Part shown: piece by piece, positions 51,683 through 59,777 of the stretch
Position numbering within the stretch: position 1 is the first letter of the stretch
How the letters are laid out: every line of letters begins with the position of its first letter
DNA from: WTFV01 sp965200895
Lineage (GTDB): Bacteria > Acidobacteriota > Vicinamibacteria > Vicinamibacterales > UBA8438
Length of the DNA: 64,000 nucleotides
Reading direction: 5' to 3'
NCBI GenBank assembly: GCA_965200895.1
Contig: CBDAVM010000002.1
Span: 62,001 to 126,000, forward strand
Program-made: the position numbers and the translations under genes
The notes under the pieces: model-generated
What the model saw: the letters and a program-made list of their open reading frames with translations, nothing else
Databases searched by the model: none
What the model was told of the DNA's origin: nothing

Positions 51683-53378
51683 ACTGCCGAAGCGGGATGT
51701 CGTCGTCGTCGGTCTCGGCGCGGTGGGCGGGGTGGCCGTGCTGCCGCTGGCCGAGGCCGGCATGGACGTGGTCGGTCTCGAGGCGGGGACGTGGCTGCGC
51801 GCGCGCGACCACGCGCCGGACGAGCTGTTCAACAACTACCGCGGCTGGCCCGAGTCGGTGCAGAAGGCGAACCGCGAGATCCCGGTGCATCGCCGCAGCG
51901 TATCGTCGCCCGATTCGCCGCGCGGCGCGCTGCACCCGATGATGAACGCGGTCGGCGGCACGTCGCTGCACTACTGGGCGCAGAGCTGGCGCCTCAGTCC
52001 CTGGGACTTCGAGGTGGTCAGCGCCACCACGCGGCGCTACGGCGCGGCGCGCCTGCCGGTGGGCACGACGGTGGAGGACTGGCCGTTCGGCCTCGACGAG
52101 CTGGAACCGTACTACGACCACGTGGAGTACGCCATCGGCGTCTCCGGGCAGGCCGGCAACATCGGCGGCGCGACAGACGAGCGCGGCAACATCTTCGAAG
52201 GGCCGCGCCGCCGGCCCTACCCGATGCCGCCCCTGCGCTGGACCGGCTTCATCGAGCAGATGGCCGAGGCGGCCCGCGGGCTCGGCTGGCATCCGTTTCC
52301 CGGACCGGCGGCCGTCAACTCGGTCCGCTACCAGGACCGCGCCGCGTGCGCCTATCACGGCTTCTGCGACCGCGGCGGCTGCCATCTCGACGCCAAGAAC
52401 TCGACGGCCGTCTCGACGATCCCCCGCGCGCAGGAGACCGGGCGGTTGCAGGTGGTCACCGAGGCGCACGTGCGGCGCGTGGAGGTGGACGGCGACGGAC
52501 GCGCTGCCGGCGTCAGCTACCTCAAGGGCGGCGAGGAGTACTTCCAGCCGGCCGACGTCGTGCTGCTGGCCGGCTACACCTACGAGAATGTCCGCCTGCT
52601 GCTCCTTTCGAAGTCGGCCGCGTACCCTGCCGGCCTGTCGAACAACGGCGGCCAGGTGGGCCGGCACTACATGACGCACGCCACCGGGGCCGGCGTCCTG
52701 GCGTTGTTCCCGCACCGATTGAACCGCTGGTACGGCCTGCCCGCACAGGGCGTCGCCGTCGACGACTGGGCGGCCGACAACTTCGACCACGCGGACCTGG
52801 ACTTCATCGGCGGGGGCAACCTGTGGGTCTACTCGGACCGTCGGCCGATCGCGGCGGCCCGCATGCCGACCTTCGGGCGGGCGCCGCGCTGGGGCTCGGC
52901 GTGGAAGGCGTTCGTGGCCGACAACGCCGACCGCTGGACCAACTGCTACCTCCAGAAGTCGACGCTGCCCTACGAGGATAACTACCTCGACCTGCACCCG
53001 ACGGTGACCGACCCGCTGGGCGATCCCGTCTGTCGCATCACGGCCGACTTCAAGGACAACGAGCGCCGCATCGCGGCGTTCGTCCAGGACCGCATGGTGG
53101 AGTGGTTCCGGGCGGCCGGCGCCGTGGAGATCGTCCGCCAGGGACTCGGTACGATGGGACCGTCCACGCACGCCTACGGCGGCACGCGCATGGGCGACGA
53201 CCCGGAGACGAACGTCGTCGACCGCTGGGGTTTCTCGCACGAGGTTCCGAACCTCGGCATCGTGGGCGCGTCGGTCATGGGTACGAGTGGGTCGCACAAC
53301 CCGACGCTGACCGCGCAGGCGCTCGGGTGGCGGACGGCCGGGCACCTCGCCCGCAACTGGCGGTCCGTGGCCGGGTGA
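51672..53378 (+). CDS. GMC-family oxidoreductase (gluconate 2-dehydrogenase large subunit-like)
   Basis: The 568-residue protein has the FAD motif VVVGLGAVGG, GGTSLHYWAQ, GFCDRGGCHLDAK, and the GMC C terminus with HAYGGTRMGDD and GTSGSHNPTLTAQALGWR (active-site His and Asn). It oxidises sugars or alcohols on the periplasmic side; export occurs with the Tat-signal small subunit encoded just upstream (11-nt overlap). It lacks its own signal peptide. A cytochrome subunit is not adjacent, so the electron acceptor is unknown. GTG 51672 is the start. Confidence 0.88.
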   Translation: MAVELPKRDVVVVGLGAVGGVAVLPLAEAGMDVVGLEAGTWLRARDHAPDELFNNYRGWPESVQKANREIPVHRRSVSSPDSPRGALHPMMNAVGGTSLHYWAQSWRLSPWDFEVVSATTRRYGAARLPVGTTVEDWPFGLDELEPYYDHVEYAIGVSGQAGNIGGATDERGNIFEGPRRRPYPMPPLRWTGFIEQMAEAARGLGWHPFPGPAAVNSVRYQDRAACAYHGFCDRGGCHLDAKNSTAVSTIPRAQETGRLQVVTEAHVRRVEVDGDGRAAGVSYLKGGEEYFQPADVVLLAGYTYENVRLLLLSKSAAYPAGLSNNGGQVGRHYMTHATGAGVLALFPHRLNRWYGLPAQGVAVDDWAADNFDHADLDFIGGGNLWVYSDRRPIAAARMPTFGRAPRWGSAWKAFVADNADRWTNCYLQKSTLPYEDNYLDLHPTVTDPLGDPVCRITADFKDNERRIAAFVQDRMVEWFRAAGAVEIVRQGLGTMGPSTHAYGGTRMGDDPETNVVDRWGFSHEVPNLGIVGASVMGTSGSHNPTLTAQALGWRTAGHLARNWRSVAG

Positions 53379-53464
53379 TCGCCGGCCGAGCGTACGCTCC
53401 ACGAACGTACCGGGCGCGTGGGGCCTGGCGGACGGCCGGTGGCCGGGTGATCGCCCGCCGAGCG
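53367..53464 (+). repeat. 26-bp near-exact direct repeat at the end of the GMC gene
   Basis: gtggccgggtgatcgcc.gccgagcg occurs at 53367-53392 (covering the stop codon) and 53439-53464 with one mismatch, again 72 nt apart. It looks like a partial duplication of the gene end. Confidence 0.55.
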
Positions 53465-53508
53465 CCAGCGCCGGTTCCGGAAGGAGCCGGGTCTGCTGCG
53501 CAGGAGCG

Positions 53509-53760
53509 TCAGTGATGGTGGTGGTGGATCGCCTCGTGCTCGGCCACCTGCTTGTCCCGCCGGACCTTCGCCGCCTGCTTCCGCGCCGACTTCAGGTTCA
53601 TCTCGCGTGTGCCGTCGGAGCTGACGGCGAACATCGAGATCATGCGTTCGAGGTGGTCGCCGCTGGCGCAGGCAGGGCACGCCGGCGGGTCGCCGTGCGG
53701 GATGACGACGGCCTCGAACTCGTGGTTGCAGACGCCACAGCGGTACTCGTAGATGGGCAT
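53509..53760 (-). CDS. FmdB-family zinc-ribbon protein with natural His tail
   Basis: The 83-residue protein starts MPIYEYRCGVCNHEFE and has a second CPAC pair, the zinc-ribbon of the FmdB/CxxC_CxxC_SSSS family. Function in this family is regulatory or unknown. The C terminus is a basic helix ending in five consecutive histidines, which could bind metal. GGAGGG lies about 11 nt before the ATG, and TAGAAT lies further upstream as a candidate -10. Confidence 0.85.
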   Translation of the reverse strand: MPIYEYRCGVCNHEFEAVVIPHGDPPACPACASGDHLERMISMFAVSSDGTREMNLKSARKQAAKVRRDKQVAEHEAIHHHHH

Positions 53761-53948
53761 GGATGACGTTCCCTCCGCCGCCTCATTCTATGCGTATCGG
53801 GCCGCGGCGCACAGCCTGCGCGCCTGCGGCATGCGGGTCGCGGTCGCGCGTCGGCCCGGGAACCGGTCACGTCCCGACTCCCACACCCGTCCACCCGGCC
53901 GACTCATGCTGCACGCGTGCACGCAGGTTGCCGTCCCGGCGCCGGTCG

Positions 53949-56861
53949 TCACGCCAGCAGCGACTGCAGCAGCACCGCCGGGTGCTGCGCGCGGACGCCG
54001 GTGAAGTCGTGCACCTGGTGGCGGCAGGACGTGCCGGCGGCCACCAGAACGCTCCCCGGCTCCAGCGCCCGGGCGGCGGGCAGCAGCCGGCGCTCCCCGA
54101 TCCGCCGGGAGATCTCGAAGTGCTCGCGGGCGTAGCCGAACGATCCGGCCATGCCGCAACAGCCCGAGTCCAGGTCGGTGACGCGCGCGCCGGGGATCCG
54201 CTCCAGGAGCGCCCTGGCCGGTGCGACCAGACCGAGCGACTTCTGGTGGCAGTGGCCGTGGAGCAGGATCCGCTCCGGGCCCGGCCGAAGCGGGAGCGCC
54301 GCGCCGCTGTCGCTCAGCCGACGGTTCAGGTAGTCCTCGAAGAGGACGCACCGAGCCGCGACCTGACGCGCCCGTTGCTGCGCCTCGCCCCGCAGCAGAT
54401 CCGGGACGTCGTCGGTGAGCGCCGACAGGCAGCTCGGTTCCAGCAGCACGATCGGGGTTCCGGCCACGGCCAGCGGGTAGAGTCTGCGCACCGCGGCTGC
54501 CGCGCGGTCACGCGCCGATGACAGCAGGCCCTGGGAGATGAGCGGTCGGCCGCAACAGGCGTGCGGTCCGAGTCCGACCCTGAGCCCGGCCGCCTCCAGG
54601 ACGTCGGCGGCGGTCAGGCCGATCTCGGGATCGTAGTAGTTGGTGAACGTGTCGTTGAACAGGACGACGTCCGGGGCGCCGGCGGGCGCGGCGGCCGAAC
54701 GTCGCCGCCGCCATGCTCGGGCCAGCGTGCGGGGCGCCCACGAGGGCAGCGACCGCCGCCGGTCGATGCCGAACAGCCGCTCGTTCAGGGCCCGCACCCA
54801 GTCGCGCTCGATCCACGGGTTGACGAGCGGCGCCACCCGGCTGGCCAGGGCCGACAGGGTGCGGATGTTGCCGAGAACACGCGCCCGCAGCGGCGTGCCG
54901 TGGCGCCGCCAGTAGTCGGCGAGGAACTCGCTCTTGAAGCGCGCCATGTCGACCCCGGTCGGACACTCGGTCCTGCAGGCGCGGCACTCCAGGCACAGGT
55001 CCAGCACGTCGTGGACGTCGCGGTCGCCCAGTCCGGCATCGCGCGGGCTGTTTCCGTTGCCGAGCCCGCCGTTCATCGCGAACCGGAGCGTGTTGGCCCG
55101 CCCCCGCGTCGAGTGCGCCTCGTCGCGCGTCGCCATGTAGGACGGGCACATCGTGCCGCTCAGCGTCTTGCGGCAGGCTCCGACGCCGCTGCACATCTCC
55201 ACGGCACGTCCGAACCCGCCATGCTCGCGGTAATCGAAGACCGCATCCGGGTTCGGCGTACGGTAGTCCGGGCCATAGCGCAGGTTGGCGGTCAGCGGCG
55301 GTGCGTCGACGATCTTGCCCGGGTTGAACAGACCCTGCTCATCGAATGTCTGCTTTATGGTACGAAAGGCTTCGTACAGTTCAGGGCCGAACATCCGCTC
55401 CATGAAGGGACCGCGCACCAGCCCGTCGCCGTGCTCTCCGGACAGGGCGCCGCCGAACTCCAGCACCAGGTCGGCGATCTCGTTGGCGATCGCCTCGAAC
55501 TGCTGCACGCCGGCGGCGGTCTTCATGTTGACGACCGGACGTACGTGCAGGCAGCCGACCGACGCGTGGGCGTAGACGCCGGCGGTCGTTCCGTGCCGCC
55601 GGACCACCTCCAGGAACCGCTCGATGAAGTCGCGCAGCTTCTCCGGGGCGACGGCCGTGTCCTCGACGAAGGAGATGCTCTTGGCGTCTCCCTTCATGGC
55701 CATCGACAGGCCCAGCGACGACTCGCGCAGCTTCCAGATCCGGGCCTGGTCGGCCGGTGCGACGGCGCACGACGTGTGCACGGCGACGCCGCGGGCGCGG
55801 ATGTTCGATTCCAGCCGGTTGACGCGCGGCCGGATCTCCTGCGGGGAATCGCCGTAGAGCTCGACGCACAACAACGCCCCGCAGTCGGTCCTGAGCACCG
55901 CCCGCCGCATCGCGTCCAGAGTCGGGTTCTCCCGGGCGTGATCGAGAATCGAGTGGTCCATCACCTCGACGGCGGACGGGTTGTGGGCCAGGATCGCCGG
56001 GGTCTCGCCGAGCGCGTCGAGCAGGTCGTCGTACTCGATGGTCAGCACCACCTTCGCCTTCGGCAGCGGCACCAGGTTGAGGCGCGCCTCGAGAATCAAT
56101 CCCAGCGTTCCCTCCGAGCCGACGATCAGCCTCGCGAGGTTGAACGGCTCGCCGGCGCCGGTGCGGGCCGGGGTGAACGCGTCCAGGTTGTAGCCGCCGA
56201 CGCGGCGCAGGATCTGCGGGTAGCGCCGGTCGATCTCGTCCGCATGCTGCGCCGCCAGCCGGCGGACCGTGCGGTAGCAGTTGCCTTCGAGGGTGTCCGC
56301 CATGCAGGCGGTGTCCAGCTCTTCACGCGTCAACGGCCGCAGGTGTGCGACCGAGCCGTCGGCCAGGGCGACATGCAGGTCGAGCACGTGATCGATCGTC
56401 TTGCCGTAGAGCACCGACCGTGCGCCGCTGGAGTTGTTGGAGATCATCCCGCCGATCGTCGCGCGGCTGGCGGTGGAGATGTCGGGCGCGAACCGGAGCC
56501 GGTGCGGGGCGAGCTGTGCGTTCAGTTCGTCGAGCACGATGCCCGGCTCGACGCGCGCCCAGCGCTCCTCGACGTTCACTTCGAGCACGTGGTTGAAGTA
56601 CTTCGACGTGTCGATCTGCAACCCGGAGCCGATGGCCTGGCCGGCCTGCGACGTGCCGCCGCCACGCGCCGTGATGGAGCAGCCATGGGCGCGGGCGCAC
56701 TCCAGCGCGGTCAGCATGTCCTCGCGCGAGCGGACGACGGCAACCCCGAGGGGCTGAATCTGGTAGATGCTGGCGTCGGTGGAGTAGAGGGCGCGGGACA
56801 CCGCATCGAAGCGGACCTCACCGGCGAGCCGTGCTTCGAGAGCGGTCCGGAGGTCACTCAT
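53949..56861 (-). CDS. Fused FAD-linked oxidase / Fe-S (GlcD-GlcF type) dehydrogenase
   Basis: The 970-residue protein joins an FAD_binding_4 domain (ITARGGGTSQAGQAIGSGLQ, SNNSSGARSVLYGKT), an FAD-oxidase C domain (about 240-500), a two-cluster 4Fe-4S region (CSGVGACRK, CLECRACRTECPTG) and two CCG cysteine domains (HACCGRPLISQG, SGCCGMAGSFGY). This is the layout of D-lactate/glycolate-type dehydrogenases in which GlcD and GlcF are one chain. ATG 56861 is the start with TATACT 7 nt upstream. It is divergent from a serine-glyoxylate aminotransferase, so glycolate to glyoxylate is a good guess; D-lactate or 2-hydroxyglutarate are alternatives. Confidence 0.85.
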   Translation of the reverse strand: MSDLRTALEARLAGEVRFDAVSRALYSTDASIYQIQPLGVAVVRSREDMLTALECARAHGCSITARGGGTSQAGQAIGSGLQIDTSKYFNHVLEVNVEERWARVEPGIVLDELNAQLAPHRLRFAPDISTASRATIGGMISNNSSGARSVLYGKTIDHVLDLHVALADGSVAHLRPLTREELDTACMADTLEGNCYRTVRRLAAQHADEIDRRYPQILRRVGGYNLDAFTPARTGAGEPFNLARLIVGSEGTLGLILEARLNLVPLPKAKVVLTIEYDDLLDALGETPAILAHNPSAVEVMDHSILDHARENPTLDAMRRAVLRTDCGALLCVELYGDSPQEIRPRVNRLESNIRARGVAVHTSCAVAPADQARIWKLRESSLGLSMAMKGDAKSISFVEDTAVAPEKLRDFIERFLEVVRRHGTTAGVYAHASVGCLHVRPVVNMKTAAGVQQFEAIANEIADLVLEFGGALSGEHGDGLVRGPFMERMFGPELYEAFRTIKQTFDEQGLFNPGKIVDAPPLTANLRYGPDYRTPNPDAVFDYREHGGFGRAVEMCSGVGACRKTLSGTMCPSYMATRDEAHSTRGRANTLRFAMNGGLGNGNSPRDAGLGDRDVHDVLDLCLECRACRTECPTGVDMARFKSEFLADYWRRHGTPLRARVLGNIRTLSALASRVAPLVNPWIERDWVRALNERLFGIDRRRSLPSWAPRTLARAWRRRRSAAAPAGAPDVVLFNDTFTNYYDPEIGLTAADVLEAAGLRVGLGPHACCGRPLISQGLLSSARDRAAAAVRRLYPLAVAGTPIVLLEPSCLSALTDDVPDLLRGEAQQRARQVAARCVLFEDYLNRRLSDSGAALPLRPGPERILLHGHCHQKSLGLVAPARALLERIPGARVTDLDSGCCGMAGSFGYAREHFEISRRIGERRLLPAARALEPGSVLVAAGTSCRHQVHDFTGVRAQHPAVLLQSLLA

Positions 56862-56868
56862 ACGGCGC

Positions 56869-56874
56869 AGTATA
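56869..56874 (-). promoter_or_regulatory. Candidate leaderless -10 TATACT before the GlcDF-type gene
   Basis: TATACT is followed by 7 nt and ATG 56861. No convincing -35 or Shine-Dalgarno sequence is seen. The 151-nt gap to the divergent aminotransferase holds both promoters. Confidence 0.45.
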
Positions 56875-57000
56875 AATCCCCGTTGGTCCCAGGCAGTCCG
56901 TGGCGCCACGGGCTGCAAGGTGCGGCGCCGGGCGGAGCTTTCCTGGCGGAGGGCGGATCCGGCAGCGACGGGATTCCCGGAGTGGGCCAGCCGGGTACGC

Positions 57001-57006
57001 TAGATT
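57001..57006 (+). promoter_or_regulatory. Candidate leaderless -10 TAGATT before the aminotransferase gene
   Basis: TAGATT is followed by 6 nt and ATG 57013, mirroring the arrangement of the divergent oxidase gene. Confidence 0.4.
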
Positions 57007-57012
57007 AGCCCC

Positions 57013-58212
57013 ATGTCACATGCGAGCGGACGACACTTCCTGCAGATCCCGGGCCCGACCAACGTGCCCGACCGTGTCCTGCGCGCGATGGCTGCGCCGA
57101 CCATCGACCACCGCGGCCCCGCGTTCTCCGACCTGACGCGCGAGGTGCTGGCCGGGATGGCGGCGGTCGTGCGGACGCGCCAGCCGGTGGTGCTGTTCCC
57201 GGCGTCGGGGACGGGGGCGTGGGAGGCGGCGCTCGTCAACACCCTGTCGCCGGGCGACCGGGTGCTGATGGTCGAGACGGGCCACTTCGCGACGCTCTGG
57301 AAGGGTATCGCGACCCGGCTCGGGCTCGATCCGCTGTTCCTGCCGGGCGACTGGCGGCGCGGCGTGGATGCGGCGCAGGTGGAGGCGCGTCTCGCCGAGG
57401 ACGGCGCGCACGCCATCCGGGCGGTCTGCGTCGTCCACAACGAGACCTCGACCGGCGTGACGAGCGACATCGCCGCCGTCCGGCGCGCCCTCGATGCCGC
57501 GTGCCATCCGGCGCTGCTGCTGGTCGACACGATCTCGTCGCTGGCGTCCATCGACTACCGGCACGACGAGTGGGGGGTGGACGTCACCGTCGGGGCGTCG
57601 CAGAAGGGGCTGATGCTGCCGCCCGGTCTCAGCTTCAATGCGGTGGGAGAGCGGGCGCGGGCCGCGCACGCGACGGCCCGGCTGCCGCGCAGCTACTGGG
57701 ACTGGGGTCCTATCCTGGCGGCCAACGAGAAGGGGTTCTTTCCCTACACCCCGGCCACCAACCTGCTCTTCGGCCTGCGCGAGGCGTTGCGGATGCTGCA
57801 GGCCGAGGGGCTGGAGCAGGTCTTCGCCCGCCACGACCGTCACGCCGAGGCGACCCGCCGCGCCGTGCGGGCGTGGGGGCTCGACCTGCTGTGCGTCAAC
57901 GCGGCGGAGTACAGCTCGTCGCTCACCGCCGTGCTGACCCCGGAGGGCCACGACGCCGGGCGGCTGCTCGATGTCATCCGCGACCGGTTCGACATGGCCC
58001 TGGGCGTGGGACTCGGCATTCTGGCCGGCAAGGTGTTCCGTATCGGCCACCTCGGCGACTTCAACGACCTGAGTCTGCTCGGCACGCTGGCGGGCGTCGA
58101 GATGGGCCTGGCCCTGTCCGGCGTCCCCCACCGGTCCGGCGGCGCCTCGGCCGCTCTCGCGTACCTCACCGAGTGCGCGCGGTCCGCCGCGGCCGAGCCT
58201 GCGCCGGCGTAG
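57013..58212 (+). CDS. Serine-glyoxylate aminotransferase-like class V enzyme
   Basis: The 399-residue protein has LQIPGPTNVPDRVL at the start (typical of serine-glyoxylate/alanine-glyoxylate aminotransferases), ETSTGVTSDI, LLVDTISSLASIDYRHDEWGVD and the PLP Lys in GASQKGLMLPPG. It would transfer the amino group from serine or alanine to glyoxylate, giving glycine. It is divergently placed against a GlcD/GlcF-type oxidase that could supply glyoxylate. Confidence 0.9.
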   Translation: MSHASGRHFLQIPGPTNVPDRVLRAMAAPTIDHRGPAFSDLTREVLAGMAAVVRTRQPVVLFPASGTGAWEAALVNTLSPGDRVLMVETGHFATLWKGIATRLGLDPLFLPGDWRRGVDAAQVEARLAEDGAHAIRAVCVVHNETSTGVTSDIAAVRRALDAACHPALLLVDTISSLASIDYRHDEWGVDVTVGASQKGLMLPPGLSFNAVGERARAAHATARLPRSYWDWGPILAANEKGFFPYTPATNLLFGLREALRMLQAEGLEQVFARHDRHAEATRRAVRAWGLDLLCVNAAEYSSSLTAVLTPEGHDAGRLLDVIRDRFDMALGVGLGILAGKVFRIGHLGDFNDLSLLGTLAGVEMGLALSGVPHRSGGASAALAYLTECARSAAAEPAPA

Positions 58213-58297
58213 CGGGATCGCGCCGACGCGTCCGGGAGCCGGCCGCCGCTCGACCGCGCGCCGGTTGCCGCGCAGTCTCGGTGGCCACCGCCGGGCA

Positions 58298-58314
58298 GCC
58301 GGCGGCCCGCCGGC
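58298..58314. terminator. GC hairpin between convergent aminotransferase and DUF4143 genes
   Basis: GCCGGC-GGCCC-GCCGGC forms a 6-bp stem with a 5-nt loop in the 116-nt convergent gap. No U-tract follows. Confidence 0.3.
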
Positions 58315-58328
58315 CTGCAATCGAGGCT

Positions 58329-59669
58329 CTACCCGGGAGGAGCTGGACGGACGTGGTCATCACCGAGCAGCCAGCGGGCCGCCGGCGCCCAGGTTGCGCG
58401 GTCCGGAAGCGGCCGCTGCGGCGGTGAGGAATCCAGCGTCACGAGCAGGAGACGGGCATCGCCGTACGTCCGGCCCGCAGACCGCAGCGCCCGCACCTCC
58501 CGCTCCCACGTCGCGTCGTCGCCGGTGTCGAGGCTCACCTGTACGAGCATCGGCGGCTCGCCGGGGCGGTGGGCGAAGAAGTCGACCTCCCAGCCTTCCG
58601 CGGTGCGCGCATACGAAACCTCCCAGCCGCGCCGTTCCAGCTCCAGCAGGACGGCGGTCTCCAGCGCGCGGCCCGCGTGACTGCGGCCGCTCTGTGCGAA
58701 CAGCGCGATCAGTCCGGGGTCCACCGGGTACGCCTTGCGGGGATTCACCATCCTCTGGCGTTCGGAGGCGGCGTGCAGGGAGACGGTGCGGACGAGGAAG
58801 GCGTCCTCCAGATGGCCGAGGAAGGCGTGCAGGGTGTCCTTGCCGACCCGGATCCCCTGCGAGCGCAGGGTGTCGTAGTGCTTCTTCACCGAGAAGCCGC
58901 CGCCGGGATGCGCCAGCAACTGCCGTTGCAGCCAGCGCAGCGCCAGCGGGTTCGTCACCCGGTGCCGGTCGATCACGTCGCGCAGCACGACAACGTCCAC
59001 GTAGCCGCCGAGCAGGGCGGCCCGATCCCGCGGGTCGGCCCCCTGCGCCTCGGGAAAGCCTCCCTCGACGAGGTAGCGCCGCAGGCGGTGGTCGATCGCC
59101 GCAGCCGGCCAGGGCGCCGCCCCGGTCCGCCCCGGCGGTTCGTCGCCGGCGTGTCGCAGCGCCTCCCGGAAGCTGAAGGGATGGACCAGCACCTCCATCG
59201 CCCGGCCGCGGAGGCTGGTGGCCACTTCCCGGCTCAGCAGGCGGGCCGACGAGCCGGTGAGGAACACCTCGATGCCGCCGGTGTCCATCAGTCGGCGCAC
59301 CAGTCCCTCCCACCGCGGCACGGACTGGACCTCGTCCAGGTAGAGGGTGAGCCGGCCCTCCGCGTGGAGGCGCGGAAACCGGCGGGCGTGCTCCTCGACC
59401 AGCCAGCCCACGTCGGTGACGGTGAGGCCGGCGAGCCGCTCGTCCTCGAGCAGGAGCAGCAGTTGCGACTCGGCGGGCGCGCCGGCGCCCAGGCGCTCGG
59501 CGCGGCACTGCGCCAGGAACGACGTCTTGCCGCTGCGGCGCACGCCGATGACGGCGAACGCCTTGCCGGGGATGGCTGGAACCCGGATGTCCCGATGCGT
59601 GAGACGCCGGGGCCGGGCGGCCAGGGACTCGTCCAGCTTGGCCTGCAGGACTTCCCGCGAAACTGTCAC
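58329..59669 (-). CDS. AAA ATPase with DUF4143 domain
   Basis: The 446-residue protein has an N-terminal AAA_14 domain (Walker A GVRRSGKTSFL, Walker B LTLYLDEVQSV, sensor FLTGSSARLL) and a C-terminal DUF4143 domain with AYPVDPGLI and WEVDFFAHR, a restriction-nuclease-like fold. Members are frequent, mobile and of unclear role; defence or toxin-like roles have been suggested. GTG 59669 starts within an inverted repeat and follows a plausible promoter. It stands alone between convergent and co-directional genes. Confidence 0.85.
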   Translation of the reverse strand: MTVSREVLQAKLDESLAARPRRLTHRDIRVPAIPGKAFAVIGVRRSGKTSFLAQCRAERLGAGAPAESQLLLLLEDERLAGLTVTDVGWLVEEHARRFPRLHAEGRLTLYLDEVQSVPRWEGLVRRLMDTGGIEVFLTGSSARLLSREVATSLRGRAMEVLVHPFSFREALRHAGDEPPGRTGAAPWPAAAIDHRLRRYLVEGGFPEAQGADPRDRAALLGGYVDVVVLRDVIDRHRVTNPLALRWLQRQLLAHPGGGFSVKKHYDTLRSQGIRVGKDTLHAFLGHLEDAFLVRTVSLHAASERQRMVNPRKAYPVDPGLIALFAQSGRSHAGRALETAVLLELERRGWEVSYARTAEGWEVDFFAHRPGEPPMLVQVSLDTGDDATWEREVRALRSAGRTYGDARLLLVTLDSSPPQRPLPDRATWAPAARWLLGDDHVRPAPPG

Positions 59670-59681
59670 TTCAGGAGTGAC
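59665..59681. promoter_or_regulatory. Inverted repeat GTCACT-N5-AGTGAC over the DUF4143 gene start
   Basis: The perfect 6-bp arms cover the GTG start codon and lie just downstream of the candidate -10. TGTCACT recurs once more at about 59696-59702. It could be an operator or a translational hairpin. Confidence 0.45.
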
Positions 59682-59709
59682 GATATAGCTTGATTTGTCA
59701 CTCTGTAAA
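59682..59709 (-). promoter_or_regulatory. Candidate sigma-70-type promoter of the DUF4143 gene
   Basis: On the minus strand TTTACA and TATATC are 16 nt apart, with the start codon 12 nt after the -10. The region is AT-rich compared with its surroundings. Confidence 0.5.
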
Positions 59710-59777
59710 GGACAAACCAGTCGAGCGCCAGTCGTCGGGCGTGTGAACCCGCCGGGCGGGGAGCGCGACGCCGGCCT

